From Agrocybe praecox (Eukaryota; Basidiomycota; Agaricomycetes; Agaricales; Agrocybaceae), in NCBI GenBank assembly GCA_964017145.1, contig OZ024851.1:1426001-1490000 (forward strand): DNA of 64,000 bases, in the 5' to 3' direction. The position numbers and the translations under genes are program-made. Shown piece after piece: positions 22,933 to 34,289 of the stretch. The notes below the pieces were generated by a model, which was not told where the DNA came from, did not search any database, and saw only the letters and a list, made by a program, of their open reading frames with translations. The number at the start of each line of letters is the position of its first letter. The first letter of the stretch is position 1.

Positions 22933-23274
22933 GAGTCGAACATGAAAGATATAGGTGGACAACATGGTCGAACACAATAGGCGAACAATAGTCAAACACG
23001 AGAGGTATAGGCAAACAACATAGTCGAACACAAGAGACATAAGCGAACGACATGGTCAAACGCAAGAGGTCAACGACATAGTCGGACACAAGAGATATAG
23101 CTGAACGACATAATCAAATGTGTGAGAGATAAGTGAAAGACATAGTCGAACACAATCATGGGCGAACAACATGGTCAAACGCAATAGGTGAACAACATGA
23201 TTGAACGCGATAGGCGAACGATAGTCGAACACAATGGATGTAGGCGGACGACATAATCAAATGCAAGCACCTAA
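22933..23274 (+). repeat. 32-bp minisatellite, segment 2
   Basis: Continuation of the array at 22115-22503 with more diverged units (for example GAACGACATGGTCAAACGCA and shorter GCGATAGGCGAACGATAGTC forms). It ends at the TA flanking the TIR element at 23277. Confidence 0.88.
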
Positions 23275-23276
23275 TA

Positions 23277-24062
23277 CTGTCAGATATATGCATACATCTT
23301 GGGTAGTTGCCAGTTTTAGGTGATGCATCCACAGCGGTAGTTACCCAACTCTCCAATATCATGTATCAGAGTGACTGACAGTGACTATGGAGGTGAAGTC
23401 ATGTGAAAAGCATGTGATATACATGTGATATACATGTGATGCACAGCCACCAAACCTATTTTTATTACAGTGTTCTAAAAATAGACCTGTTTGATCCATC
23501 ACATTTGTCATATGTTCTAAAAATAAATTGATGTCTTAAATTTAGATGCCATTCTAAAAATAGAACGACCTTGTTTGGCAAATTCGTAAAGTGTTCTAAA
23601 AGTAGACCAAGTTTATAAATATATCAAATCTAAAAATAGATTTGATCTTATTTGGTCATATATTGGCCTCATCTATCATGCATCAAGGGGACTTTATCTC
23701 AAAATCTCAAAGTCCAAAGTCCTCTTGCCTTATTGGGTTGTTTGGATGTGACATCACTCAAAAGGCTTGTTTGTTTTGTATCCTGCCTGCCCTTGCCTTC
23801 TAACATTATTATTTATTATTTGTTTGTATTTGAGGCCATATAAAAATATGAGTAGAGCTCAAACATGTAAATAGAGGCAAGCAAAAAGTCATGTGCACCA
23901 GTTTTGATGCCATCAATAACAGACACATGACTATAGTCACATATAGTCACAGACGGCCAGTCGGATGGCTTGATACATACAATTAGGGAGTTGGGTAGTT
24001 ACTGCTGTGGATGCATCACCTAAAACTGGCAACTACCCATGGTTGATACATATATTTGACAG
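23277..24062. mobile_element. TIR element family A, copy 1 (786 bp, non-autonomous, TA-flanked)
   Basis: Ends are long inverted repeats of ~90 bp. Left CTGTCAGATATATGCATACA, right (reverse complement) CTGTCAAATATATGTATCAA. Both continue with GGGTAGTTGCCAGTTTTAGG, then TGATGCATCCACAGC and AGTTACCCAACTC. TA lies at 23275-23276 and 24063-24064. The interior is AT-rich with repeated TTCTAAAAATAGA motifs and no transposase. It is inserted in the minisatellite. Related sequence occurs at 38161-38918 (opposite orientation) and 25845-26160. Confidence 0.88.
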
Positions 24063-24064
24063 TA

Positions 24065-24480
24065 CAGGCTGACGCAAGAGAGATAAGTGAAAGACATAGT
24101 TGAACGCAATCATGCGCGAACAACATGGTCAAACACGAAAGGTGAACAACATGATCGAACACAATCAATGGGCAAATGATAGTCGAACACAGGAGATAGG
24201 TGACGAACATGGTCGAATGCAGAGGCAAATGATAGTCGAGCACGAGAGATAGGTGAACAACATGGTCAAATACAATCAATGGGCAAACGAGTGTCGAACA
24301 CAAGAGATAGGTGAACGACATAGTTGAACACAATAGGCGGACGAGCGCCAAACACGAGAGATATAGGTGAACGACATAGTCGACCACAATAAGCAAACGA
24401 GCGTCGAACATGAGAGATATAGGCGAATGACATAATCAAATGCAAGAGATAACGAATGACATGGTCAAACACGGGCATAA
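24065..24480 (+). repeat. 32-bp minisatellite, segment 3
   Basis: The array resumes after the TIR element with units such as GAACGACATAGTCGACCACA and GCGTCGAACATGAGAGATAT, partly merged to longer units with GGCAAA(T/C)GA steps. It ends near 24,480. Confidence 0.87.
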
Positions 24481-24484
24481 AATG

Positions 24485-25440
24485 ATGCGAGTGTGCATAG
24501 CATGAATATCTGTAGCATGAGCTGTAGATGAGCTTGGTCAATTTCGAGAGGTAGCAGACGATACCTATCTTGTCGAGTCCACAAGGACCTTGAGGTTGGA
24601 CTACAATGACAAGAGGAGAGTATTGGAATGGTCCGCGCAAATGCGCTCAACCTCCTCTTTCGAGAAAGGCCCAGACATCCTTTCGGCTCTCCCTTCAGGT
24701 CCAAATAGAAGTCAATTTCGTTCATTTTCATGTCGAAGATTGTTGATTGGCTCATCGAGGTCTCAAATAAAGACCGTCTTTGTGGCAATCGTGTGCTTGA
24801 TACACGGGATCCAGTGGGAGTTAATGACAGTCTTCTCAAGAAAATCCTGCATAAAAAGCTTAAGTTAAGTAATATAAGAAAGAAAGGGTACTTAACGTTG
24901 AGTAAGTTTCGATGAGTGAGAGAAAACTTCAGGAAATATGATGACGCACTCTCCGAGTGGATCATATTCAAACCGTAATGAGATAGACACACATCAGCGC
25001 TTGGTAGTTGGGTCAGCTTCTTGAAGATCGTTTTTGCACTTCTTGACGCAGAAAGCTTTGGCCTCGAAAACAAATTCGTCAAGAAGAAAAATGAGGGTGT
25101 GGTATCCTTGTTTGCTCAAAACATCTGGGAAGCCAGAGTGATATTCCTCAAAAACAGTAATGAAGGGAGCTGCTGAAGAATGTGGGCGACTCCAGGGAAA
25201 TTTGACCAGATCCAGGAGATGGTTAAAATTGTATAGTTGCTGAGCCCTATTGGTGACCTCAATGAAGGAAAGACAAGCCCAGAGTGAAAAGCCGCGAAGC
25301 TCGGCAACAGTCCTTGTAAGTTTGGCCAAAATGAAAAGAAGGCGCAGAAGGGAAGCTGGATGAGCCAGAGGAAAGCCATCAGAATCCAAAGCAACATGAG
25401 AAGGGCGACCTGGTCACAAAGCCACAGGAGGAAGGGCCAG
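24485..25440 (-). pseudogene. Retroelement relic, probable reverse-transcriptase N-terminal region
   Basis: Minus-strand frames read, with shifts and stops, through EAKAFCVKKCKNDLQ, then DLDEPINNLRHENERN, LLFGPEGRAERMSGPFSKEE, and VERICADHSNTLLLSL. The GRAERM-SKEEVERI-P/S-LSL arrangement resembles the segment just before the RT core in a family of basidiomycete retroelements. The upstream part (25389-24994, FPWSRPHSSAAPFITVFEEY) may be gag-like or an earlier ORF. No complete catalytic YxDD motif is visible. The family assignment is tentative. Confidence 0.4.
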
Positions 25441-25844
25441 TCGTCGTCCGAGATTGCCAGCAGTACAGAATCCAGATGCCATCAGTCATGTGATCTATAG
25501 GGGGAAAAAAAAACAAAACAAAAAATAAAACAAAACAAGTGTGAATTTGGTGAAAAGGAATTTGCTTCGAAAAGGTTAGCGAAAAAAGGTCCTGAGAAAT
25601 GTGAAAGAGCGAAGAGAGCGAGCAGGAACTTTTTTCATGCTCGAGGAGCAGGAAGAAGTGATGAGATGAAAAGAAATCTCAAAGTCAGGTATATATTGCT
25701 AGTATCAGGGGTGTTAACGAGGGCCCGAGAAGAAAGCCAGAAAGGACAAAGGTCTTCCTTTCTTGATCTTCCTTCCTGGCTGTCTTATCCTAAGATAAGA
25801 GGCCCTTCAGTCCCCTTATCACGGATTGTGTAGAGAAAAATTCA

Positions 25845-26160
25845 AGGATTATGCTAAATATTTTTTATTACATAACTATCAACAGATCAGCTACAAAATG
25901 CAAAATACTTTTTGAACCTTGTGTATAAATCAAAATAAAAGATTGACATATTCATAGCAAGCCCAAAATAAATTCTAAAATCATCAAAAAATATGTACTA
26001 TACTATTTTTGATATGATCTATCCAAATATATAAAGAGTTCTATAAATAGAAATACTTAAAAATAGGAGCAAACCTAAAAATAGCAACAGTAAAAAGTCA
26101 TGTGTTTGGAGTTTGATGCCATTCACACTAAACATATAAGTGTCGTCTGACACTCAGGTG
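25845..26160. mobile_element. TIR element family A, truncated copy
   Basis: Shares with 38.6-38.9 kb (inverted) the GAGAAAAATTCAAGGATTAT-type stretch, ATTTTTTATTACATAA, TGCAAAATAxTTT and AATCAAAATAAAAGATTGA blocks. With 23.8-23.9 kb it shares AAAAAGTCATGTG and TTTGATGCCAT. The right terminal inverted repeat is missing. Confidence 0.65.
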
Positions 26161-26211
26161 GGAGTTATATACAGTCATGGACATTTCAACCCAGATATAA
26201 GAAATAAAATA

Positions 26212-26453
26212 CTTGGGTTAGAGGCCATTAAATGGCAATACAAGTCTTTTACTTTTACTTTCTTGACTTTATATGAATAATGTCTGACTCTCCATATGCA
26301 AAAAGTCTATAATAACACTTAAGCTTCCAATACCATACCAGCCATATTATAGACTTTTTGTAAGGGCATACGGACAGTCAGACAATATTTGTATAAAGTC
26401 AAGAAAGTAAAGGTAAAAGATTTGTATTGCCATTTAATGGCCTCTAACCCAAG
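26212..26453. mobile_element. Hairpin MITE, 242 bp, TA-flanked
   Basis: The element is almost one long inverted repeat. The left arm, CTTGGGTTAGAGGCCATTAA, continues through GGCAATACAAGTCTTTTAC and TTACTTTCTTGACTTTATA; the right arm is its complement, with a short central loop around AAGCTTCCAATACCATACCA. TA sits at 26210-26211 and 26454-26455. No coding content. A Stowaway-like relative of Tc1/mariner elements is the best fit from the TA target. Confidence 0.92.
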
Positions 26454-26719
26454 TATATTAGGTGTTTAGGTATAAATATGAGGCACGATAGTGGAGAGAA
26501 GAGGCAGATGATGTGGTTTGTTAATGTGGCAGCAGAGCCAAGCAGAATCAACAAGATGTGCATGTCACATGATGTTTGGGCACAATCTGTCACAATTTCA
26601 CAGGACTTGAGGCACAGGTGATCAATCAGCCAACAATCAGCTGGTTATTATATACAGTGACTAAGCTAGCTGATAATTCTGTACTATGAGTCTGAACACA
26701 GCTTAATTTTAGCTGATTT

Positions 26720-27160
26720 TATAGTGTTGGACTGAAATTTCTATTTTAGAAGATTATCAATATTTTGAATATGATAGCTTACTTTTGAAGTTGCACACAA
26801 TACAAGTTGCTTTTCTAATAGTCTCAATAGTAGATTCTATGCACATAGAGTGAATATAGTAACAAACATTGACAAATACAAAAGTCATTGAAATAAGCTA
26901 ATAATAAGTCAATATAATAATAAAATTCTATTTTTGGAAGTTATTACTATTTTGAGAATAATAGCTTAATATAGAAGTTGCACAATAGTCACAGCAGTAG
27001 ATTCTATATTAGTCAAACATTGTTAAATATTAAACTATTGAACAAGCTAAAAATAAGTTGACATTTAATTTTAGTTAATTTTGTGTTCTCAAGCTAAGAA
27101 ATTACCATTTTGAGCATAATAGCTTACTTAAGAAGTTGCATACAATGCAAGTCATATCAC
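26720..27160 (+). repeat. AT-rich diverged tandem repeat, ~185-bp unit, about three copies
   Basis: Three spaced copies of a block reading TTCTATTTT, then AT(T)A(C)TATTTTGA, ATAATAGCTTA, AGAAGTTGCA(CA) and CAGTAGATTCTAT begin near 26,738, 26,925 and 27,108. Moderate divergence, no coding potential. Confidence 0.6.
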
Positions 27161-27643
27161 CCCGATGATTTCAACTTTTGGGGTCACACCAAAACCTCTT
27201 AAAATACATGGTTTTATTCCATGATTTTTACTTGACGGAAAATATATATCAAAACTCATACTTTAGTCAGCTTAGCATGTCGATGTACATTATAGTAATA
27301 CATGACAATTTTCTCCTATAAAAAATCATGTCTGGAATCTGGGTATTTAGGTTACCGTAATAGTGAATTGAGATTTGAAATTTTATATCATACTTTCGAC
27401 AAGTCGTAAATAAAAGTATAATGAAAGACAAAATCCCGTTTAAGACTAAGATCTTCGATCAGAGCTTCTGTCTCTCTGATACTGCAGATATTCTTTATGT
27501 TTTCGGCACACATCGAAATAGAAAGAAAATTTGAGTTTTTTACCTAACTGATATCAGGCATATGATGGTCGTACGCCTGGCATACGCTCGGGGACAAGAT
27601 CCGGCTTCGTAGTATAGGCTCATAGTGGTAGCCGTGAATAGAA
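27161..27643. other. 3' flank of the transposase pseudogene
   Basis: Unique-looking AT-rich sequence containing the presumed end of a Plavaka-like element. I searched for terminal inverted repeats against 31.3-31.6 kb and found only a weak TGTACATTATA/TATAATGTACA pair (27,289-27,301 and ~31,537-31,548), which is not enough to set a border. Confidence 0.35.
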
Positions 27644-30600
27644 CTAGGTGGCCCTAGGCGCGAGATGCGGGATGCGCATGCTTACTCCTGAGAGATTCAA
27701 GATCACCACGCGATCTTTAAATCTATAGCGCGCAACGTGTGAGACGACAGATTGGAACTCGATTACATCCAGTGGAGATGTGGTGTTCATTCGCGCGGAG
27801 TAAGTTTGAGCAGGAAATGAAGGATAGCGCTTGAAAGGGTCCCACTGCCCTGCCGGTAGAGATACTTGCCGCTGAACATGTAGTCGAGTGCCTTGTGTTG
27901 AGGTGGAAATCTTCTGTATGCTCCCTGCAATCGGAACAACAGAGTCGGGGGTTGGGTAGTAGAGAATGAGGCTGTTCCCGACATGTGTACTCTCCTGCGA
28001 AAAATTCACGCCATTGTGTCGATAATGTGCAACCTTGGTAGGAACTAAATCGGCGCTCTTCCTGTTGGATGTCTCTGACGTAAGATACGCACGAGAAGGG
28101 AACACTTTGTCAAGCAAAATCTTGAACTGATGGATGACCTCCGGATAGTCCGATCGTCTCAACCAGCGGCATAGGTTTGCTCCCCTTGTATATGTCTCTA
28201 AGATTGTTCGTTCCAACTCTCCTGACAAATTCATTATGTTTAAAACCCGCCCTGTACAGATACCTGGTAATATTGCTCACCTCCGATTTTATTGTTTGTG
28301 TTTACTCGCAGACGCAGAGTCCCAATCAAACGCTCGAAGGGAAATGTCCACCAAGATGTGACAGGACCAAAGAGTTGGAGGAAGTCATAGAGATGGAACA
28401 CTACATGTATGTTAACTCGCTTGTGATGGGCAGTAGTGTGAGGGTGTAGGCTGTGAAGATCGTTGACCCATTGTTTAAGAAGGGTACGGAATTTCGACAC
28501 ACGTGAGGCAGATGTCGAGTCTCATACCAACAGCATAACAGCTTCAAATAGCGCCATAGAGTGGTCGAGTAAGGGAAGGAAATGATCTTGGTTGGGAAAT
28601 CCTTGATCGCCCCATAAGGTAGTCAGCGCAATTGGTATATAGATCGTGCTAAGTATGTGCCATTCTCCTGCTTTGATAATCCCTGCTGCAGCGTCACCAT
28701 AGTTTAAAGGGACTGAGTGAATCCATGACGGAGTATCTGTAAATTTGATGACATGCTGTATATATGATATCGTGTTTTTGTTGCACATCTTCGGAATATG
28801 ACCTGGCGGTAATAATGGGAGTTGGAGGCGCTAATAGCAGCAGTCAATTAAAGTATTTAGATACGCAACAGATAGACATTTACTCACCCATTTAACTAGA
28901 AGGTCAACTAAATATTCCTTTTTCGATGGAGAAGAGTAGACTCTGCCACTATTCAGTACTCTTTCATCATGCAAGCCAACGTCGTAAGCTACATAGGCTA
29001 ACAGGTTCTTATTTTGCGCAAGAAGTCGTCGTTGGAGTTGAGTGTCGTCCAAAGAATCTGGATCAAGACCGAGAGGGTGCTCGAGAAGAGTTTGAATTGC
29101 GATTATCTGTTTTTGTTCCTTTGTTTCGAATCCTTGGTACTTGGGGTTTTTATTATCAGCATAGGATGTCCAGGGGTATGAAAATGCGACCATTTGATCT
29201 GTCGCATTAGCTTCAGCAGAATCCAATCGCAGAACATAGCGGCAATAGTAATGAACAATTCCTTCTAGAATGCAGTGCATGCTATCAACTACAAGCATCC
29301 TTGTGGGGTCTCAGTACGGAAGTTGCCAAAGTTCAGACCAGCGCATTCCATGATTCTTCTCAATTGCCGCCTGTTCGGTTAATGTCTCGGTGTCTCTCTA
29401 GGCCTCGGCTTGCTGGCGCATAAGTCTCTCGTCCTGTTTAGTCCATGCATGGAAGTTAGTCTCGTACATCGTTGCTCGATCACGATTGTTGCAGACTGTG
29501 CAGTATATATTTGCAGAGGCTCCAGCCGTCCCAGAAACCTTGCACGCTGCAGGTAAGTCGTTGATTGACAATACTAGGGCCGTATCTATGCGCTCTCCGT
29601 GATTTGGCGAATCAGCGGTGCATGAGATATGATATCTGTGAGTCCATCCAATTTTTATCTCGTTGATTATAGGGTGAATGTAGTGGTTAAGCGCCTCTAA
29701 TGGAGGCTCTTGAGGACCAGGGATAATACCGACAAGAAAAAGAAACTCCGGACTGTATCTGAGATCGTGGGGAAGGTTCATGTTGGCAAGGGTTATGATA
29801 CCCAGGGACTCGGTGGCTGCACGGCGATTTGGGCTGGAGTTAAAGAAATCAATGTGCATCGCAAACGCCAGCTGAACAGAGCTTCCACAATTGATAAACA
29901 ATTGACCAGGCGTGGGGCCTTCGAATGTTCTCATGAACACAGACTCGAATATGTTGGTCGGTTCTTCCGGAAATAATGATCTACGAGTATTGTCGAAGGC
30001 ATCATCACATGCCTGTTTGCAGGAGCATTCTGCCTTGGGGTCAGTGAGAATTCGAGATAAATAGTCCTGAAATGATGCGGAGACAAATGGTTTTATGGGG
30101 CGCTTAGATCCATTCCGGTCTTCAAGAAGACTAGATCCACATATATGACGTCCATTTCCATCGACGATCTCGTTCGAACAATGCTCTGGATAAGCGGCCT
30201 CTTTAGTAATGTTGTCATAGACCGCCAGATGAGTGAAATTGCACTCTGGACAAGTGGCATAGATTGTGCTTCTCCCATCGAGATCAAATTGACGGAGTGC
30301 GGTGTACAGGTTTGTAGGAAGTTGTCGTAGAATTTCAGATTGACTTGATGCGAGGGTACCGGGGACGCTGGTATTGCTGCTTGATCCAGGCAGAATACTT
30401 GACATAGCCATTTTTATCAACATTGTGGCAACAGAGATAATGAAATCACAAGAAGATCCGCTGAGCCCCATCATGAAATGTACGACGAATCCTAGAAGAA
30501 TGGTGACCTGCGCAATAACATCCAGACCCGATACAGGGTTATTCAGTATACTTTCTATGGTACATGTCAGCTTCCAGATAGATAGAACATAATATAACAC

Positions 30601-31297
30601 CATTGTGCGTACCTGAATCGACAAATACAGGCCCAGTAGAGATAGCCTTTGGAAGCAATGCTCCAAGTTGGCTGATGCATGAGTCTATGCTTCTGAGTGA
30701 GTCCAAAGCCTTCCGCTTTCTCGAAGAGACACCTTCCGAGGCAGGGTTTTTGAGAGCTGAATCGGCAAGGGAAATCCCGCAGGAATGTATATGATCTGCT
30801 GCTGTATCAAGAATATCATAGAGCACAAGGTTTGGTCTGGAGATGCTGGCAGGGTTAATTGAGTTGGATATATGCTCTATGTCCCGATCGAGAGCGTTGA
30901 GCAAAAGAATCTGCTTTCTTTCATGCATAGTCAGAGGTAAGGGTCCCAGTGGTCGAGGAAGAGCATCACTGGAGCATCGAGAAGGGCTTTTGAAGCTTGC
31001 TTCCAAGATCTTCTGGACCCCTTCTTGGACTACGTCAATGGGTATATTCCGCGGACCTGTGACGTCTGGAACAAGGTGGTCATCCAGAGATAGAGATGCT
31101 AAAATCTCTGGAAGATCTGTTTCGGGTGCCTGAAACCGTCATCATCAGGATTTAGAGTACAGATTAATATTGGGGCTCACTTTCTCTTGACGACTTTTTA
31201 TCTCAAGACTATGCCCAAGACAGAGCGACTTTTCTAGATAGTGACCCTCAGGGTGTATTATGCATGTGCAACAATATGTTTGCTGTCGTTGTGGCAT
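27644..31297 (-). pseudogene. Plavaka-like (Tnp2 family) transposase with three in-frame stop codons
   Basis: Five exons on the minus strand (31297-31181, 31129-30613, 30554-28888, 28830-28281, 28221-27644) with GT-AG borders join in one frame of 1,143 codons including the final stop. The N-terminus has a Cys/His-rich start (MPQRQQTYCCTCIIHPEGHY). The core shows family hallmarks: NMNLPHDLRY, LVGIIPGPQEPP, LNHYIHPII, DLPAACKVSGTA, CTVCN, MLVVDSMHCILEGI and the late GPVTSWWTFPFERLIG. Three codons are stops: TAG at 29398-29400 (EA*RDTE), TGA at 29311-29313 (WQLPY*DPTRM) and TGA at 28522-28524 (LLV*DSTS). Relatives usually have Trp at the first two sites. There are no frameshifts. It cuts and pastes DNA in intact relatives; this copy cannot make full protein. 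Confidence 0.88.
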
Positions 31298-32286
31298 AGG
31301 ATGAAAAGAGACGAAGGGTGTCAATTTTGAGGCTAGGCATCGGTTGCTCGAGTTTTAATACGAGGCATATGGGTACTTGTCGAAATTAGGTCTCCATAAG
31401 CAACAGCACTTATTGTGTACGTTGCTTAGAACCTTGAGTAGCTGGGGTGAATTGGACAGATTCATCTATTGTCCGCAATTTCTTCTAAATTTAGATCTAT
31501 GTAGTATGACTGCCGCTCCAATTATACCAAAGTGATTTATAATGTACACGATTAGAAACTACTCAAAAGCAATATTGATTATTTAAGTGTTATATGAGAT
31601 GCAAGAGTATAGTCACTAGTCGCTCAGGCGCACATTTGAGCGTAGGACGACGGCCCAGTGCCGCGTTCCCACAGGTGACAGACGCAGCAACACATGATGC
31701 TATATTTAGAACCAACAATTGTCGCAGAGTACACCAGGCAAAAGTATTTTGTGTTGATAGCTTAGATACTATGACAACAAAGTTCTTGGTGAATGGTAGA
31801 AGACTTGTCACTGATGTGCGCTGGAGCTGGAGCGACTAGTAACTACTAACGACCTTATTGTGTGCCTCAGAAAATATAATGTCTCAAAAGGCATGTACCG
31901 TACATCTGCATGGGGACACATCTTTTAGCTCAAGCACAAGCGAGATGAGCGAGCATTAGTGCGACATCAGCGAGTCAAGGCATGCATTAGAAAGCACAAG
32001 TGAGTCAAAAGCAAGACATTCGCGTGCATCGGCAAGACACGTGGTCACATCAGCAAGACGCGCGCGCGCATCAGCGAGACAGCTGCTGATACGCAAGTGT
32101 ATATGGATTTGGTGTCCACGCTCGTTTAGGTGCACGTGCTCAGGCAATTCTACAACTTCAAAAAAGCATACAATTGTTGAGAGAACATAAATAAGTAAAT
32201 AATGGGGTATCGATAGACCTGCTACAGTAGTTATAGGGGTATATGTAGTAATACTGGTGAGCTACAACACAATTTGAAAAAAATGT
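31298..32286. other. Flank of the transposase with a possible small TIR element and short CAGCGAGAC repeats
   Basis: At about 31,616-31,842 the ends read ACTAGTCGCTC...GCGCACAT and, inverted, ACTAGTCGCTC...GCGCACAT, a possible ~225-bp MITE. ACTAGT is itself palindromic and no clean target duplication was found. From 31,930 to 32,095 there are imperfect repeats of CATCAGCGAGAC/CACAAGTGAGTC type. No gene seen. Confidence 0.4.
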
Positions 32287-32778
32287 TCAATCATCCATGT
32301 GCGTGACAAATTCAAGAATCTCAAATACTTCATGGGATACTGTAAGTTCCTTCTCTATCCATTCTTGTCCTCTCGTGGCCTTTTGTTCCTCAAGCCACTC
32401 AACGCTGTAGAGACATTGTGGTAGATTCTTCGGCGGAAATGTTACTCCAGGTACATCCATTTGAATTTGAGGTTGTAACTTGCCGCCATGAGGGGGTCGA
32501 ATAGCCGGATTCTGCGATTCCCTGTCGAGAAGGTATATCGACCCCTCCTTGACGGCAACATTCGAAGCTATCAAGATCCTGCCAAGCCTACAAAGAAAGC
32601 TGGTCGTCCAGGAACCCTCGAAGATGGCCAAATCGAGGATAACATCGCCCACGAAGAGGAGGAATTTTCCCTCATCAACGAACCACGGGATCGCAGGGAC
32701 GGCACTGGCGAGACACGGAGGACCCTTTCCTGGATTTGGCTGGCACCTGGCGCAATTACTGTTGAAATTAGTGATCAA
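32287..32778 (-). CDS. Unassigned ORF within the repeat island (163 codons)
   Basis: An open frame on the minus strand beginning MITNFNSNCARCQPNPGKGP and containing AIPWFVDEGKFLLFVGDVI and PQCLYSVEWLEEQ. Composition is more protein-like than other frames nearby, but no family is recognised and no splice-linked partner exon was found. It may be a fragment of a captured host gene or of a transposon accessory ORF. Expression is doubtful. Confidence 0.25.
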   Translation of the reverse strand: MITNFNSNCARCQPNPGKGPPCLASAVPAIPWFVDEGKFLLFVGDVILDLAIFEGSWTTSFLCRLGRILIASNVAVKEGSIYLLDRESQNPAIRPPHGGKLQPQIQMDVPGVTFPPKNLPQCLYSVEWLEEQKATRGQEWIEKELTVSHEVFEILEFVTHMDD

Positions 32779-33230
32779 ACACTTTGATTTTGGACTTGTA
32801 CATATGGACTTTACATAGATTTCGATGTTTTTCCCTGTTTTTGGACAGTATTTCGTAAATAACTATTTATAGAGTAGAGCTATGGACGAGATCTTTCAGG
32901 ATTCGGAATCTCCTTAATGAGACGAATCCGGCAGTATATAATATGTAGCGTAGAACTTCGTTTGGTGCACCACTGATTTCGAACGCAATATTGTGGGCAC
33001 CTATATTCACACTTAGGGATTTTTGGGGTAAATAGGAACAAACAAAGTGGTATTCCTACTATGTCTGGGGAGTACTCAAGACACTAGATTGGGTTTTTGG
33101 TTATACAGAAGCAATATACTATTTTCATTAAGACTAGTCATTGTTGTGCATTTGAGACTTGACTTTATTGTTGACTATAAGTCTATTGACTATTGGTTAC
33201 ACTATTGTCAATTTCTAACAATTACCGCAG

Positions 33231-33520
33231 AGGATGAGAAGGACAACATCCTGATCTCCGAATGGGCTAAGAGCCAAGCACGGGCATGCAGGGCGCAAGA
33301 AGAAGTCCATCTCTTGAAGGAAGAGATGCGCCGAGTTCTAGCCTATCTCCAGTGGAAGGCTCAATGGTGGAGAACGAAGATCGACAGCCGCTCCAACTTA
33401 TCACCCCAGATGTCAGAAGCTCTCAACGCATACACTGAGGTGCAAGCTCACAGGCAAGATGCCTTATCACACAAATTTGTTGAACTTTGGAAGAAATCAC
33501 TTCAAGTTTCAGACTTATGA
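33231..33520 (+). pseudogene. KDZ transposase C-terminal relic
   Basis: After an intron-like acceptor (ACCGCAG) the frame reads DEKDNILISEWAKSQARA, then EEVHLLKEEMRRVLAYLQWK, AQWWRTKI and a helical tail ending VELWKKSLQVSDL. The order WAKS-RA-x-EE-LL-EEMRR-L-x-WKA-WW is the well-known extreme C-terminus of Kyakuja-Dileera-Zisupton transposases in mushroom genomes. Upstream sequence (33,000-33,230) is AT-rich without the catalytic part, so this is a truncated 3' end. Acidic sequence follows in shifted frames to about 33,700. Confidence 0.75.
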
Positions 33521-34289
33521 TCAACATTGTCTAGTGCACCTACAAGGGAATTCAATCTGGGTCATGAAAGTGTAGCATCGGAGACGCGGGAAGGAGAGGA
33601 TGTTGCGGATGATGAGGATGAAGAAGACGAAGAGGACTACGAAGAGGAAGAGGAGGAAGACCGATCCCGCTGACTTGAACAGCAAGCTCTGGGCATTGAC
33701 GACAGCGAGATGGACAATGTATCAAGTGCATAATGGATCACTGGACGGTCCTTTTGTTTCCTTGTTATGTTTATTTCTTGCTCTACATATTCTTGATCAA
33801 AATTTGTTACTACTCCTCATACTTGTGAATTTACGTCACTGAAATAGTATTTTGTATTGTTCGTTCTGCACCGCATAACCTCGTCTGGTACCGTGGTTAT
33901 AAATAAAGAAATAGATAATGCTGGTCTAGACTCTAGACCTTTTAAATTTAGAAATAGGTGACTCATTTGATATGACAGGCTAAATACAAAAATAGCGAAA
34001 GTCTAGACCGCCGTCATATGACTACAGAGTCACGAACCTAAATTTGGACGTGATGTCATAGTGAGAAACAATGAAACTAATTATACAACACACCTAAATA
34101 TAACGCTATGCCTATGACATCGTTGTCCGATATTAATAGACGTCATCCAAAGTCATCCGCTGCCATCCATCCCTTCCTGTCCGCTTTTAGGCGCGCAAAG
34201 GGCATGAAAAAATAGAAAAATATTTATAGAATCCATTTGGGCTTTTGACGCCAACAAAAACACCACCACTACGCCTGCAGCGCCTATTT
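33521..34289. other. Degraded repeat-derived stretch
   Basis: Begins with the shifted acidic tail of the KDZ relic (GAAGAAGACGAAGAGGAC-type sequence), then AT-rich sequence without recognisable genes or tandem structure. Confidence 0.4.

Noticed and set aside
22115..24480. CRISPR-like array
   Set aside because: The repeats are contiguous 32-bp tandem units without spacers, in a eukaryotic genome.
27280..31550. Terminal inverted repeats of the Plavaka-like element from TGTACATTATA / TATAATGTACA
   Set aside because: Only about 11 bp match, AT-rich, with no target duplication; borders remain undefined.
31956..32147. Minus-strand ORF rich in CLADAR repeats
   Set aside because: It is the translation of a short imperfect tandem repeat (CAGCGAGAC-type), not a protein-coding gene.
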